DNA of 64,000 bases from a bacterium (GCA_025782575.1 JALGYY010000035.1:84670-148669), one strand, 5' to 3'. Shown: positions 50,825 to 60,353, counted from the first letter of the stretch. Notes: generated by a model not told the origin, from the sequence alone. A program made the numbers and translations.

Positions 50825-51472
50825 ATGGAATTTCTTCGAACCTGGTGGCCAACGGTTCTCGGCATTGCTGTGGTCCTTTACTATCTGACCACCGTCTTGC
50901 GACATCGGGGTGCGACATTCTCTCGACTGGAACTATTTCGTCGCCGGAACGAGGACGGTCTGTTCACTCTTTTTGTTTTCGCAATTCTGATCGCGCTGGT
51001 TTTTGGCGCGCAATTGACCCAGTGGAGGTCGGTGCAGGCCCTTCGCGCGATTCGTACAGACGGCAGCAACGAGATAGCCGGGCTCCGGAAGAATAGCCAG
51101 GTCTGGTCGCTGAAGCACCGAGTGGCGCTCGCCTCTCTCGACTCGCTCCGCCTCGCCCAGGAACTTGCGGACGAACTCCAGGGTCAGCGCCCGATCTCCG
51201 GTGTCATCCGTCATGGAGGCACGGGGGATGTGATCGACGGGGCGACCATTACACTGGCCCGCCACGACCACACGCTCCATAGCAAAGTAAGGATCGTGGC
51301 CGACAGAGTGAAGTGCGATGAAGAGGGTCGCTTCCAGGTCCTCGCGCCGGCACTCGGTCCGAACGGAAGGCTCCGAGCCGTAGTTACCGCGGATGGATTC
51401 CGGGCGGAGGAATTCTGGCTCGATAAGGGGGCGTTCACCGAACCATTGAGCGTCGAGCTCAGCCCACTTTAA
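50825..51472 (+). CDS. Membrane protein with carboxypeptidase-regulatory-like C-terminal domain
   Basis: 215 residues from ATG 50825, with GGAGGTGA upstream. Two hydrophobic segments (WWPTVLGIAVVLYYLTTVL and LFTLFVFAILIALVFGAQL) with an R-rich cytoplasmic loop (RLELFRRRNED) anchor it; a helical stretch (about 75-125) follows. The C-terminus (about 127-215) resembles a prealbumin-like regulatory fold: ISGVIRHGGTGDVIDGATITL, CDEEGRFQVLAPALGPNGRL, AVVTADGFRAEEF. No family-level function is recognised. Confidence 0.7.
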   Translation: MEFLRTWWPTVLGIAVVLYYLTTVLRHRGATFSRLELFRRRNEDGLFTLFVFAILIALVFGAQLTQWRSVQALRAIRTDGSNEIAGLRKNSQVWSLKHRVALASLDSLRLAQELADELQGQRPISGVIRHGGTGDVIDGATITLARHDHTLHSKVRIVADRVKCDEEGRFQVLAPALGPNGRLRAVVTADGFRAEEFWLDKGAFTEPLSVELSPL

Positions 51473-51625
51473 CCGCCGGCCTAGAAACTGTTGATGAACA
51501 CGCCTCATCAGGTGGCGGAAGTGGGTCCGCTCCACTATTCTATATCTAATTGATGGCCATATACAGGCCCGTCTCGAGCCGTCTCAGGCGTCACGCGCGA
51601 CTCGATCGGCCCTTTCGGAGGGAAC

Positions 51626-53194
51626 ATGTCGAACGATCGGAAAATACCTCAGGCGATTCGGACACTCCGGGAAAAACGGGCGGAGGTCGAGCTCGGAGGC
51701 GGAGAGGCCCGAATAGCGAAGATCCACGAGAAGGGGAGACTGACAGCCAGGGAACGGATCCAGCTGTTCTATGATCCTGGCACTTTTCAGGAGACCGGCA
51801 TGTTTGTCACCCACCGGTGTGACGACTTCGGGCTGTCGGGTAACCGCCCTCCCGGGGATGGTGTCGTCGCGGGCTATGGCCAGGTAGACGGCCGGCTCGT
51901 ATACGCTTTCGCCCAGGACTTCACCGTTTTCGGCGGCACTCTATCCGAAAGTAACGCCCAGAAGATCTGTCGACTCATGGACCTTGCCATGGAGAACGGC
52001 GCACCGGTTGTCGGGCTGAACGACTCCGGAGGAGCGCGTATCCAAGAAGGTGTAGGGTCCCTCGGCGGCTACGCCGACATTTTCCTCCGGAATACTCTTG
52101 CATCCGGGGTGGTCCCCCAGATCTCAGCAATCATGGGCGCGTGCGCCGGAGGCGCGGTCTATTCCCCTGCCATTACCGATTTTGTCATCATGGTGGACAA
52201 GACAAGCCACATGTTCGTTACCGGACCGAATGTCATCAAGATGGTAACCGGGGAAGACGTCACCATGGAAGATCTCGGAGGCGCTTACACCCATAACGAG
52301 AAAAGCGGGGTAGCCCACCTCGTTGCCGGAAACGATCAGGAGTGCATCGTTTCCATCCGGCGGCTCCTCTCCTATCTTCCTCAGAACAACATGGAAGATC
52401 CGCCTCGCAAAGAGACTACGGACGATGCTGAACGGCGGGACTCCGAGTTGGACACACTGGTCCCGGACAACCCCAAGGCACCCTATGACATTCTCGATGT
52501 AATCGGTCACGTTGTGGATGACGATGAGTTCCTCGAGATTCAGCCCCACTTCGCCAGGAATATTGTTGTCGGGTTCGCCCGATTGAATGGGCGGTCAGTC
52601 GGTATAGTGGCGAACCAGCCCAAGGTGCTCGCCGGCGTGCTTGACATTAACAGCTCTCTCAAGGCAGCCCGATTCGTAAGATTCTGTGACGCTTTCAACA
52701 TCCCGCTCATCACATTCGAAGACGTGCCCGGATTCCTTCCTGGTACGGAGCAGGAATTCGGCGGCATCATCAAGCATGGTGCCAAGCTTCTCTTCGCCTA
52801 CTGCGAGGCCACCGTCCCCAAAATCACCGTGATCACCCGGAAGGCTTACGGCGGAGCGTACGACGTCATGTCTTCCAAGCATATTCGCGGCGACTATAAT
52901 GTGGCGTGGCCGGGAGCACAGCTCGCTGTCATGGGGGCGGAAGGGGCAGTGAACATCCTCTATCGCAAAGAAATCGGGAAGGTCGATGAAAGCGAGCAGG
53001 CCGATGTTCGCGCAGGGTATGCCGCCGAGTACAACGATAAGTTCATGAATCCCTATATTGCCGCAGGCCTCGGCTATCTGGACGATGTGATCGAACCGAC
53101 CGAAACGAGGCCCCGTATTATACGTGCTCTCGAAAGCCTGCAGAACAAACGGCAATCCATTCCGGCGAAAAAGCACGGAAATATCCCCCTCTAA
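51626..53194 (+). CDS. pccB: Acyl-CoA (propionyl-CoA type) carboxylase carboxyltransferase subunit
   Basis: 522 residues. The carboxyltransferase fold shows [70 protein letters not shown] in the N-terminal half and [49 protein letters not shown] in the C-terminal half. The two oxyanion-hole glycines are kept. The size and sequence fit the propionyl/acetyl-CoA (PccB/MmdA) group. It works with the biotin carboxylase and the biotin carrier encoded next, making methylmalonyl- or malonyl-CoA. A membrane decarboxylase role is possible but no membrane subunits are nearby. Confidence 0.95.
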   Translation: MSNDRKIPQAIRTLREKRAEVELGGGEARIAKIHEKGRLTARERIQLFYDPGTFQETGMFVTHRCDDFGLSGNRPPGDGVVAGYGQVDGRLVYAFAQDFTVFGGTLSESNAQKICRLMDLAMENGAPVVGLNDSGGARIQEGVGSLGGYADIFLRNTLASGVVPQISAIMGACAGGAVYSPAITDFVIMVDKTSHMFVTGPNVIKMVTGEDVTMEDLGGAYTHNEKSGVAHLVAGNDQECIVSIRRLLSYLPQNNMEDPPRKETTDDAERRDSELDTLVPDNPKAPYDILDVIGHVVDDDEFLEIQPHFARNIVVGFARLNGRSVGIVANQPKVLAGVLDINSSLKAARFVRFCDAFNIPLITFEDVPGFLPGTEQEFGGIIKHGAKLLFAYCEATVPKITVITRKAYGGAYDVMSSKHIRGDYNVAWPGAQLAVMGAEGAVNILYRKEIGKVDESEQADVRAGYAAEYNDKFMNPYIAAGLGYLDDVIEPTETRPRIIRALESLQNKRQSIPAKKHGNIPL

Positions 53195-53225
53195 CGGGGC
53201 GCTGAACAGGAAAGGGAGGAATCCC

Positions 53226-54722
53226 GTGTTTAAAAAGGTACTCGTCGCCAATCGGGGCGAGATTGCGGTTCGGGTGATTCGTACACTCGACGAACTGGGA
53301 ATCCGTTCCGCCACAGTTTTTTCGGAGGCCGATCGAAGGTCGCTTCACGTAGCAAGGGCTGACGAGGCGTACTGCATCGGCCCCGGCCCCTCACCGGAGA
53401 GCTATCTTCGTATCGACAAGGTGATTGACGCGGCGAAGAGCTGCGGTGCCGATGGGATCCACCCCGGATACGGATTTCTCGCGGAAAACGCCGATTTTGC
53501 GCGGGCCTGCATCAAATCCAACATTAAATTCATCGGCCCGAGCCCCGAAGCGATGGAAGTCATGGGCAACAAGGTCGCCGCTCGGAAACGTATGATCGAG
53601 GGGGGAGTCCCATGCATTCCCGGCACGGGAGAGAGCGTCGAGAGTGCGGCTGAAGCGATTCCCCAGGCGGAACAAATCGGCTTTCCGGTTATCCTGAAAG
53701 CGGCGGCCGGCGGGGGGGGGAAGGGGATGAGGATCGTTCACGATGCCGCATCCCTCGAAGAGGCCCTCGAGCGCACGCGGTCCGAGGCGGCCAAGGCGTT
53801 CGGCGATTCCACCGTATTCCTCGAGAAGTACATCTCCGGACCACGGCACATCGAAGTGCAGATCATGGGCGACAGCCATGGAAACGTCATCCATCTCGGC
53901 GAGCGCGAATGCTCTGTTCAGCGCCGGTTCCAGAAGTTGATCGAAGAATCGCCGAGCCCCGCGGTCAATGAAGAACTCCGAAAGAGACTCGGCCAGACGG
54001 CTGTTGATGCATGTAAAGCGGTCAACTACGAAGGTGCGGGAACTGTCGAGTTTGTGATGGGGCCGGATCAAGAGTTCTATTTTCTAGAGATGAATACGCG
54101 GCTCCAGGTGGAGCACCCGATAACTGAACTGGTAACAGGCATCGACCTCGTGCGCGAGCAGGTACGCGTGGCAGCTGGCCTTCCCCTCGACAGAAAACAG
54201 GAAGACATCTCGATCCGTGGTCACGCGATGGAATTCCGTGTGAACGCGGAGGATCCGGCTCAGGGTTTTCTCCCTTCGGCGGGAACGATCACCGCCGTCC
54301 ACATGCCTCAAGGGCCAGGGGTTCGAAACGACGTCGGTTTCTACGCGGGATACGAGGTGCCGACGATCTACGATCCTTTGCTCGGCAAGCTCATAATCTG
54401 GGCGGAGACGAGAGATCTCTGCCTATCGCGTTCACAAAGGGCGATCCGAGAATACGGAATCAAGGGGCTGCGGCACAATCTTCCGTTCCACGCCTGGACC
54501 CTCGAGCAGAAAGAGTTTCGAAAGGGCAACTACGATACCCATTTTATCGACGACAGATTTTCGCCCGACCTTCTGAAGGCGGATTCCAGACAGGAGGATC
54601 TCGCGCGTATAGCGGCGACGATTCGCGCCTATCTCGATCGGGACCGTATTGTGATCGAAGAGGGGATGCCCCGGGGACCGTGGAAATGGGTAGCCCGCCA
54701 GGAAGGTGTGAGGGGACGTTAA
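53226..54722 (+). CDS. accC: Biotin carboxylase subunit of acyl-CoA carboxylase
   Basis: 498 residues from GTG 53226, with GGGAGGAA upstream; the frame is open from 53124 inside pccB. ATP-grasp biotin carboxylase motifs: KVLVANRGEIAVRVIRTLDELG, DGIHPGYGFLAENADF, KAAAGGGGKGMRIV, ERECSVQRRFQKLIEESPSP, EMNTRLQVEHPITELVTGIDLV and FRVNAEDPAQGFLPSAG. It carboxylates the biotin of the carrier protein using ATP and bicarbonate. The gene is followed within two bases by the carrier gene. Confidence 0.96.
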   Translation: MFKKVLVANRGEIAVRVIRTLDELGIRSATVFSEADRRSLHVARADEAYCIGPGPSPESYLRIDKVIDAAKSCGADGIHPGYGFLAENADFARACIKSNIKFIGPSPEAMEVMGNKVAARKRMIEGGVPCIPGTGESVESAAEAIPQAEQIGFPVILKAAAGGGGKGMRIVHDAASLEEALERTRSEAAKAFGDSTVFLEKYISGPRHIEVQIMGDSHGNVIHLGERECSVQRRFQKLIEESPSPAVNEELRKRLGQTAVDACKAVNYEGAGTVEFVMGPDQEFYFLEMNTRLQVEHPITELVTGIDLVREQVRVAAGLPLDRKQEDISIRGHAMEFRVNAEDPAQGFLPSAGTITAVHMPQGPGVRNDVGFYAGYEVPTIYDPLLGKLIIWAETRDLCLSRSQRAIREYGIKGLRHNLPFHAWTLEQKEFRKGNYDTHFIDDRFSPDLLKADSRQEDLARIAATIRAYLDRDRIVIEEGMPRGPWKWVARQEGVRGR

Positions 54723-54723
54723 T

Positions 54724-55245
54724 ATGCTCTATTACACAACTCTGAACGACGAAAAAAAAGAGATCATTATCGAAGATCGAGACAGCGGCTTCCGTATCAA
54801 GCTGAACGACGAGTGGCACGATGTCGATTGTGAATCACTCGCTGATGGACTCTACCTGTCCCTTCTGATCGGCGGTAATTCCTATACGGTTGAAACGCGG
54901 CGGAAACGGAACTCCGGTGACTGGCTCGCCCGCTTCGAAGGGGACTATCTGGAAGTGGCTGTCCGGACCGAACTCGAGGAGCGCGCGGCCGAGCAACAGG
55001 AAGAAGAGGAGTCCAAAGGACCGGTGCTGCTTCAATCGCCCATGCCCGGTGTGGTGATCAAAATTTCCGTCGAAGTAGGCGAAACGATCAAAGCCGGCCA
55101 GACGATCGCGGTTGTGGAAGCGATGAAGATGCAGAATGAACTATCGGTCGAGCGTGACGGAGTAGTCTCCGGGATCCACGTATCGGCCGGAGATGGGCTC
55201 GAAACTCGCGCACTGATAGCGACGATCGACCCGTTGCCCGAGTAG
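54724..55245 (+). CDS. Biotin carboxyl carrier protein of acyl-CoA carboxylase
   Basis: 173 residues. The N-terminal half (about 1-85) is a beta-rich BT-like domain that docks to the carboxyltransferase; an acidic linker (ELEERAAEQQEEEE) leads to the biotinyl domain (about 100-170: LLQSPMPGVVIKISVEVGE, VVEAMKMQNEL), with the biotinylated Lys at position 135. Together with pccB and accC it forms a complete three-subunit acyl-CoA carboxylase, with no sign of the epsilon subunit. Confidence 0.94.
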   Translation: MLYYTTLNDEKKEIIIEDRDSGFRIKLNDEWHDVDCESLADGLYLSLLIGGNSYTVETRRKRNSGDWLARFEGDYLEVAVRTELEERAAEQQEEEESKGPVLLQSPMPGVVIKISVEVGETIKAGQTIAVVEAMKMQNELSVERDGVVSGIHVSAGDGLETRALIATIDPLPE

Positions 55246-55290
55246 GGAATCGGCGGAGAATCAAGCGGCCCGGTCATTTCAGGCGCTCGC

Positions 55291-55318
55291 TTGACTCACC
55301 GGCCGTTTGCGGTAAGCT
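55291..55318 (+). promoter_or_regulatory. Promoter for the transketolase gene
   Basis: TTGACT (55291-55296) and TAAGCT (55313-55318) with a 16-base spacer lie about 50 bases before the ATG at 55370. The -10 is weak, so this is moderately supported. Confidence 0.45.
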
Positions 55319-55369
55319 CGACAAAATAGGGAATCAATCTAACCATCGACTGAATCGAGGACCAAGCCC

Positions 55370-57949
55370 ATGGCAAACACCGCTGAAGCTGACACAAGCC
55401 GTTCGGTTGTGACTGTTCATTCCGTAGGGACCGAGGAGAAGCTCACACCCCATCGAATCCAGCTGCCCGCCTACGACAAAGAGCGCCACGAAGATGTCGC
55501 ATTTCTAACGGCCATGACCATGGTACTTATGGGAAACTATTCCCAGACGGGCCACTATGGCGGACCGCTCGCCTACACTCCCTATAATGTGGCGATCCAC
55601 CTTGGCGGACCGGAACTCGGCGGCCTCACCTATGACATCCGCGAACCGAAACACCCGTTTGCCGATAAGTTCATGCTCGCCGGCGGCCACTGCATTCCGA
55701 CCTGCTATTCGCTCTGGATGATTCTGTATGAAGCGATGCTGCGCCGCCACGCGGCTACGGGCGACAACATCTATTCGTTCGATCCCGCCATTGCGATTCT
55801 CCCGATCGATGCTCTCGGATTCCGGAGAAGCCCGGATGCGGTCAGCAGCCTGCTTGCCGATAACGGCCTCGATAACAACCCCCTGTTCGAGCAGGTGAAG
55901 TTGCGAGGGATACGCGCGCTTCAGGGCCACTCCGAAACGACGGACGTGACGAATGACGTGAACGGCGGCCCGTCGGGCGTGGGAGTCTCCGGAGCGGCCG
56001 GGAAGGCGATGTTCTGGGATACCATCGGAGCACCTTCCTCGCTCAAGGTCATCGCGATGGAAGGGGAGTTCGCCCTTACCGAAGGCCATGCGCAGGAGAT
56101 GAAAACCACTGCCGTCGCCCAGCAGGTCGGGAAGAGGCTCCGTATTCTCTTCTCGAACAACAACGCCGGAATCGACGACAGGCTGATCGCGGAAGACGGC
56201 GTGATCAAGTCGAAATACAAGGGGTACGATCTCGCGCAGCAGTGGTCATCATACGGATGGAATGTTTTCTCAATCGGCGATGGAAATGACTTCGACGAGA
56301 TCTTCGGCGTACTGAAGACGATGGAAGACTGGCCGGAGAGCGACCGGAGACCGATGATCGTCTGCAGCCCGACGCTGAAGGGGTGGTGGCCCGCTGCTGT
56401 GAACGGGAAGATCACGGGAGACGTGCCCCAACTTCAGAGTTACGCCAGCCACCCATACGCCATCAAAATGAACAGTCCTTACTTTGTCGCGCTCGCCGAG
56501 ACCTTCGAAAAGAAGTATGGTGTCGAGTTCGTCGGGATCAGGGACGGTGCTCCCTCGAGCGAGTCGGAGAGGCTCGTACAGTTCATGACCAATATGCAGG
56601 TCGCCATGTCGGTGCTCGATAAACGAGACGGCCTCGGCGAGTGGATCACCGACAGGCTGATTGATACTGCCGGCCGACTCGATCGCAACATGCCGGTTCG
56701 AATCGAAACCGATCGGGATCCGTTCCGAGACGAGCGGCTGCGTGTCGAAAATCTCCCGACAGAACCGGTCGATGTAACCGTTCGGGATAGTCATAACGGG
56801 AAGGACGTGAGTGGGAAGGTCGAGCTCTTTCAGGAGGCCGGCAAGAAACTGGGAACCCGGCGAGCCATCAGCGAAATCGGTAAATGGATAAACTATGTAA
56901 CGGGAAATCGGTTTTACACGATGGCAGCCGACCTTTCGGGGTCGATCAATATCGAATCTATCAACTTCCTCGGTCACTACGATCCGGAATCCAATCCGGA
57001 GGGGACCAGGCTAAAGGCTCCCATCCAGGAAGCGGCGAACGCGGCGACTATCGCCGGTCTTGTAGGGCAGACGGTTTCATCGAATCCGGCCGTTCACGCG
57101 GGACACTGGGGAGTGACGGGGACCTACGGGTCGTTTACGCCGCTCTTCTATACGCCGGCCCGAATTTTCAGCCAGCAGAATCAGGACAGCCCCTTTGCTC
57201 TGGGTGTGATGACCATCCTGGCCGGTCATTCCGGACCGGAGACGGCCGCGGATGCGCGATCCCACTTCGGTATCTTCGCTCCACAGGTATGGACGCTCTT
57301 CCCGCGGAACCAGATCATCAATCTTTACTTCTGGGACTACAACGATGTGGCCCCCGGGTACTTTGCCGCCGTGCAGAAAGCGCTGGAAACGAAGGAGGTC
57401 GGGATCATCACGATCCATGTGGCACGACCCGATTTTTATGTGGCCGATCGCAACAAATTCGCCGATACCGACCTCAAAGCAGCTGCCAAGGGGATCTATC
57501 TTATTCGAGACTACGATCCGGACAAACCGCCGATGGGAACGGTACTCGCGCAGGGATCGAGCTCGACGATGAACCTCCTGAACGTCATCCCCCGGCTCGA
57601 GGAGGAGGGGATCAATGTGCGGATCGCGGCAGTGATCAGCACGGAACTCTTCGACTCTCAGCCGGATGAATACAAAAAGAGCGTTCTGCCTGATTCCGCC
57701 CGTTACGATTGCATGGTGGTAAGCACGATGACCAAGCGTGTGCCCCCGGTAGCCAATCTGGGACCGCTCACTGAGGAGTACTCGCTCTACGCGGACTTCG
57801 ATGATCGGTGGCGGAATGGCGGCACCGAACCGGACGTCATCGCTGAAGCGCGGCTGGACAAGAACTCGATCTTCGAAGGGGTTGCCCGGTTCGCACGGGA
57901 GCGGAGTGCCCGGATCGCCCGGCTTAAAGAAGCATTCGACGCACTATAG
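55370..57949 (+). CDS. Transketolase, oversized variant
   Basis: 859 residues, well above the usual 620-680. The N-terminal thiamine-diphosphate domain has MTMVLMGNYSQTGHYGG and MLAGGHCIPTCYSLW, and the cofactor motif appears as VIAMEGEFALTEGHAQEM followed by FSNNNAGID, where the usual GDG start is replaced by EGE. The pyrimidine-binding domain (about 500-690) includes RFYTMAADLSGSINI, FTPLFYTPARIFSQQNQDSPFAL and HSGPETAADARSHFGIFAPQVWTL, and a C-terminal transketolase domain follows. It would exchange two-carbon units between pentose and hexose phosphates, fitting the nucleoside-derived pentose flow. The altered motif and length mark a distinct subfamily. Confidence 0.82.
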   Translation: MANTAEADTSRSVVTVHSVGTEEKLTPHRIQLPAYDKERHEDVAFLTAMTMVLMGNYSQTGHYGGPLAYTPYNVAIHLGGPELGGLTYDIREPKHPFADKFMLAGGHCIPTCYSLWMILYEAMLRRHAATGDNIYSFDPAIAILPIDALGFRRSPDAVSSLLADNGLDNNPLFEQVKLRGIRALQGHSETTDVTNDVNGGPSGVGVSGAAGKAMFWDTIGAPSSLKVIAMEGEFALTEGHAQEMKTTAVAQQVGKRLRILFSNNNAGIDDRLIAEDGVIKSKYKGYDLAQQWSSYGWNVFSIGDGNDFDEIFGVLKTMEDWPESDRRPMIVCSPTLKGWWPAAVNGKITGDVPQLQSYASHPYAIKMNSPYFVALAETFEKKYGVEFVGIRDGAPSSESERLVQFMTNMQVAMSVLDKRDGLGEWITDRLIDTAGRLDRNMPVRIETDRDPFRDERLRVENLPTEPVDVTVRDSHNGKDVSGKVELFQEAGKKLGTRRAISEIGKWINYVTGNRFYTMAADLSGSINIESINFLGHYDPESNPEGTRLKAPIQEAANAATIAGLVGQTVSSNPAVHAGHWGVTGTYGSFTPLFYTPARIFSQQNQDSPFALGVMTILAGHSGPETAADARSHFGIFAPQVWTLFPRNQIINLYFWDYNDVAPGYFAAVQKALETKEVGIITIHVARPDFYVADRNKFADTDLKAAAKGIYLIRDYDPDKPPMGTVLAQGSSSTMNLLNVIPRLEEEGINVRIAAVISTELFDSQPDEYKKSVLPDSARYDCMVVSTMTKRVPPVANLGPLTEEYSLYADFDDRWRNGGTEPDVIAEARLDKNSIFEGVARFARERSARIARLKEAFDAL

Positions 57950-57956
57950 GATCGCT

Positions 57957-58006
57957 CCCCGGGTCTCCTCTGACGCCTGACGGCCCCCTCACGAGAAGAC
58001 CCGGGG
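57957..58006. repeat. Long inverted repeat after the transketolase gene
   Basis: CCCCGGGTCT (57957-57966) and AGACCCGGGG (57997-58006) are perfect 10-bp arms around a 30-base loop that contains a further GCC/GGC pairing. There is no downstream T tract on either strand, so it is either a processed 3' end stabiliser or a Rho-linked structure. Confidence 0.5.
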
Positions 58007-58186
58007 ACACCTGCCTCCTGGGAAAGCCTCGGCCCACGCCCAACAAAAAACACCATCCATCCACACTGATTCATCAAGTCTGACCAAGATCGGTCGATTC
58101 TTAGGGAAAACCCGGGAATCGGGGTTCCACCAGTTCATCAGGTAGAGCATCGACTTTCCCGAACGGAATCCAGGGGGGGCTATTTG

Positions 58187-59227
58187 ATGGAATCAGTCGA
58201 GTATGAAAAGCGAGTTCAGGATCAGGTCGATCAGTATATCGGCGTAGAGGAGATCCACGATCTTCCGGAGAGTTTTCACTATTGGTCGAATGAGTTCCTC
58301 CGCCATCAACTGAATCAGGTCATGGAGGTGGAGGGGGTAAACGACTTCTATGCCCGCCATTTAGGCAAGGGCATTCTCGAGTCGGACAGCAATGTGATCG
58401 CGAGCCTCGGTTCGGGAGATTGCACGACCGAAGTGGAGATCGCCAAGATCATGCTTCGAAACGGCATCGACGGCTTCCGATTTGATTGTCTCGAGCTCTC
58501 TCCCCATCTTATCGAACGCGCGGAAAACCGGATCGCCGAACATGGTCTGAAGGAATATTTTCGACACGTCGAGTGCGATATCAACAAGTGGAAGCCGAAC
58601 GAAGGAGAGTACGCCGGTTTCATGGCGGCTCACGCCCTGCATCACTTCGTCAATCTGGAAGGAATCTTCGAAGGGATTCGTGACGGACTCGAGGAGAGTG
58701 GACGCTTCGTCACGCACGATATGATCGGAAGAAACGGCCACATGCGCTGGCCGGAAGCGCTCAGAATCGTCGACTACCTCTGGCGAATCGTACCTGACCG
58801 CTACCGGTTCGATTTACGAAACCGGCGCATGCTCGACAAGTACGTGAACTGGGACTGCTCCGTGGACGGCTTTGAAGGAATCCGAGCACAGGATATCCTG
58901 CCGCTGCTTACTCAGTACTTCGGTTTCGAGCGGTTTCTCGGTTTCAGTAACCTCCATGATGTCTTCTTGAGCCGAGAACTCGGACACAATGTGGATGTGA
59001 GCGAAGAAGACGACCGCCAGTTCGTCAACTTCCTCGAATTCATGACGAGCATTCTGATCGACGCGGGTTATCTCAAGCCGACACAGATGTTCGCCGTCCT
59101 CCGCAAAGAGAAGATGGAGACGATCTGCTGGCGCCACTGGACACCGGAATTCTGCGTACGGGATCCCGAGATCGCCGACTTCGATTCCTGGTGGACGGAT
59201 CAATCAGCCCAGAATGCCGGTCAGTAG
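58187..59227 (+). CDS. Class I SAM-dependent methyltransferase
   Basis: 346 residues from ATG 58187, with GGGGGG a few bases upstream. The Rossmann domain carries motif I as VIASLGSGDCTTEVEIA (about residues 72-88), an acidic residue after strand two (DCLELSPHLIERAENRI), CDINKWKPNEGEYAGFMAAHALHHFVNLEGIF (split motif IV/V region) and GRFVTHDMIGRNGHMRWPEA after. A helical C-terminal extension follows. The substrate is unknown; the sequence resembles methyltransferases that act on small molecules or sugars rather than rRNA or DNA. It stands alone, upstream of a tRNA. Confidence 0.85.
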   Translation: MESVEYEKRVQDQVDQYIGVEEIHDLPESFHYWSNEFLRHQLNQVMEVEGVNDFYARHLGKGILESDSNVIASLGSGDCTTEVEIAKIMLRNGIDGFRFDCLELSPHLIERAENRIAEHGLKEYFRHVECDINKWKPNEGEYAGFMAAHALHHFVNLEGIFEGIRDGLEESGRFVTHDMIGRNGHMRWPEALRIVDYLWRIVPDRYRFDLRNRRMLDKYVNWDCSVDGFEGIRAQDILPLLTQYFGFERFLGFSNLHDVFLSRELGHNVDVSEEDDRQFVNFLEFMTSILIDAGYLKPTQMFAVLRKEKMETICWRHWTPEFCVRDPEIADFDSWWTDQSAQNAGQ

Positions 59228-59243
59228 GAGGGGGGACTGGCGA

Positions 59244-59330
59244 TGGTGCCGGAGGTGGGAATCGAACCCACACGATCCGAAGATCGGGGGATTTTGAGTC
59301 CCCTGCGTCTACCAATTTCACCACTCCGGC
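59244..59330 (-). tRNA. tRNA-Leu(CAA)
   Basis: On the minus strand a full class II tRNA is seen: acceptor GCCGGAG/CTCCGGC, a long variable arm (GATCTTCGGATC), T arm GTGGGTTCGATTCCCAC and an anticodon loop CTCAAAA giving CAA. CCA is encoded (59244-59246). It sits 17 bases after the methyltransferase gene, on the opposite strand. Confidence 0.95.
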
Positions 59331-59425
59331 ACACCGGTGAAGGTAATCATGGTAGCTGGCGGTCTCGGTTCCGTCAACGCGCACCGGGTAGGTGCCCGGC
59401 AGCTCCCGTTTGGCGATAAGAGGGG

Positions 59426-59454
59426 TTGACTGGTCTCGGAACTGACGGTAGGAT
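59426..59454 (+). promoter_or_regulatory. Promoter of tRNA-Ala
   Basis: TTGACT (59426-59431) and TAGGAT (59449-59454) with a 17-base spacer, 34 bases before the tRNA-Ala 5' end. The location suits a tRNA promoter. Confidence 0.6.
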
Positions 59455-59487
59455 TTAGCGCTGAAATTGAATTCCGCGAAATGGAAC

Positions 59488-59560
59488 GGGGCTGTAGCTC
59501 AGCTGGGAGAGCGCATGACTGGCAGTCATGAGGTCAGGGGTTCGATCCCCCTCAGCTCCA
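59488..59560 (+). tRNA. tRNA-Ala(GGC)
   Basis: A complete cloverleaf: acceptor GGGGCTG/CAGCTCC, D arm TAGCTCAGCTGGGAGAGC, anticodon stem CATGA/TCATG with loop CTGGCAG (anticodon GGC) and T arm ending GGTTCGATCCCC. CCA is not encoded; position 59560 is the discriminator A. Confidence 0.96.
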
Positions 59561-59570
59561 CTTTCTCTTA

Positions 59571-60188
59571 TCAATCATCCCACGCAAATTTCCACATGTG
59601 ACGATCGACGACTTCCAGGTCATCTCGCTCAACGAGCAGGACGGCTCGGGAGAGGGGCGGGGCAAGATCGATCGGGAAAGTGAGATCGACCGTGCTATGC
59701 CAGGTCGCAACACCGTCCACCGGTCGCCGGTCGGCTACGGCACCACCGACCGGCTCGAACACGATCGGCTCCAGTGAGCGACCGTCTTTCAGTTCGAGCC
59801 GAAAGTGGAACCGGCTGAGTTCCACATCATCCCGAAACCGCCCCCACACAATTGCCTGAAAGCTGATTCCCTCGTCGATGTAGCGACTCTTCATGCTTTC
59901 GAGTGCCTCCTCACCGCCGGAGACCCCCTCCAGTTTCTTCTTGAAATAGGCGTAGTCATATAGCATGGCCGAACTCTGCCCGGAGGTATCCAGTAGTTTT
60001 CTTTCGGTAAATGGTCTGACGAAGAGCGCTTCGAACTCATCGGCCGACAGCGATTTGTACTCATCGGCGATTCGGCCGTTCAGGCTCGGTCGAACCGGCT
60101 GCAATAGAAAGCCGGCAGGCGCGCAAGAAAGCAGAGCGAGAAGAAGCAGAGTGGCGGTTGTTGATTGCAGGCGATTTCGTGGAATCAA
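59571..60188 (-). CDS. Uncharacterised lipoprotein
   Basis: About 205 residues from TTG 60188, which has AAGGAG six bases upstream; the longer frame to 60242 would begin inside the promoter. The signal (LLLLALLSC) ends in a lipobox Cys, then a helical stretch (LSADEFEALFVRPFTERK, YDYAYFKKKLEGVSGGEEALESM) and a strand-rich C-terminal half (ISFQAIVWGRF, FHFRLELKDG, AVLLVERDDLEVVDRHMWKF). I do not recognise a family. It is probably a periplasmic or outer-membrane lipoprotein. It converges with tRNA-Ala. Confidence 0.75.
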   Translation of the reverse strand: MIPRNRLQSTTATLLLLALLSCAPAGFLLQPVRPSLNGRIADEYKSLSADEFEALFVRPFTERKLLDTSGQSSAMLYDYAYFKKKLEGVSGGEEALESMKSRYIDEGISFQAIVWGRFRDDVELSRFHFRLELKDGRSLEPIVFEPVGGAVADRRPVDGVATWHSTVDLTFPIDLAPPLSRAVLLVERDDLEVVDRHMWKFAWDD

Positions 60189-60213
60189 TTGAAACTCCTT
60201 ATTTGACGAATCG

Positions 60214-60242
60214 ACCGTAGCTTCACCCGTCCGGACTGTCAA
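60214..60242 (-). promoter_or_regulatory. Promoter for the lipoprotein at 59571-60188
   Basis: On the minus strand a perfect TTGACA (60237-60242) and TACGGT (60214-60219) are 17 bases apart. The transcript would start near 60207, so the ATG-like codons upstream are excluded and TTG 60188 is supported. Confidence 0.6.
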
Positions 60243-60324
60243 GATCGCTACAGACCCCGCTCACACCTCCAGGCTGTGGAGTGCAAACTGCAATGCCGAT
60301 TGCACCTGGGTCAATCTCCTCCCC

Positions 60325-60353
60325 TTGACCTCCGGCTCCCAGTAGAGTAAAAT
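60325..60353 (+). promoter_or_regulatory. Promoter for the metalloprotease transcript
   Basis: TTGACC (60325-60330) and TAAAAT (60348-60353) are separated by 17 bases. The predicted transcript starts near 60360, more than 500 bases before the metalloprotease start codon, implying a long leader. Confidence 0.6.
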
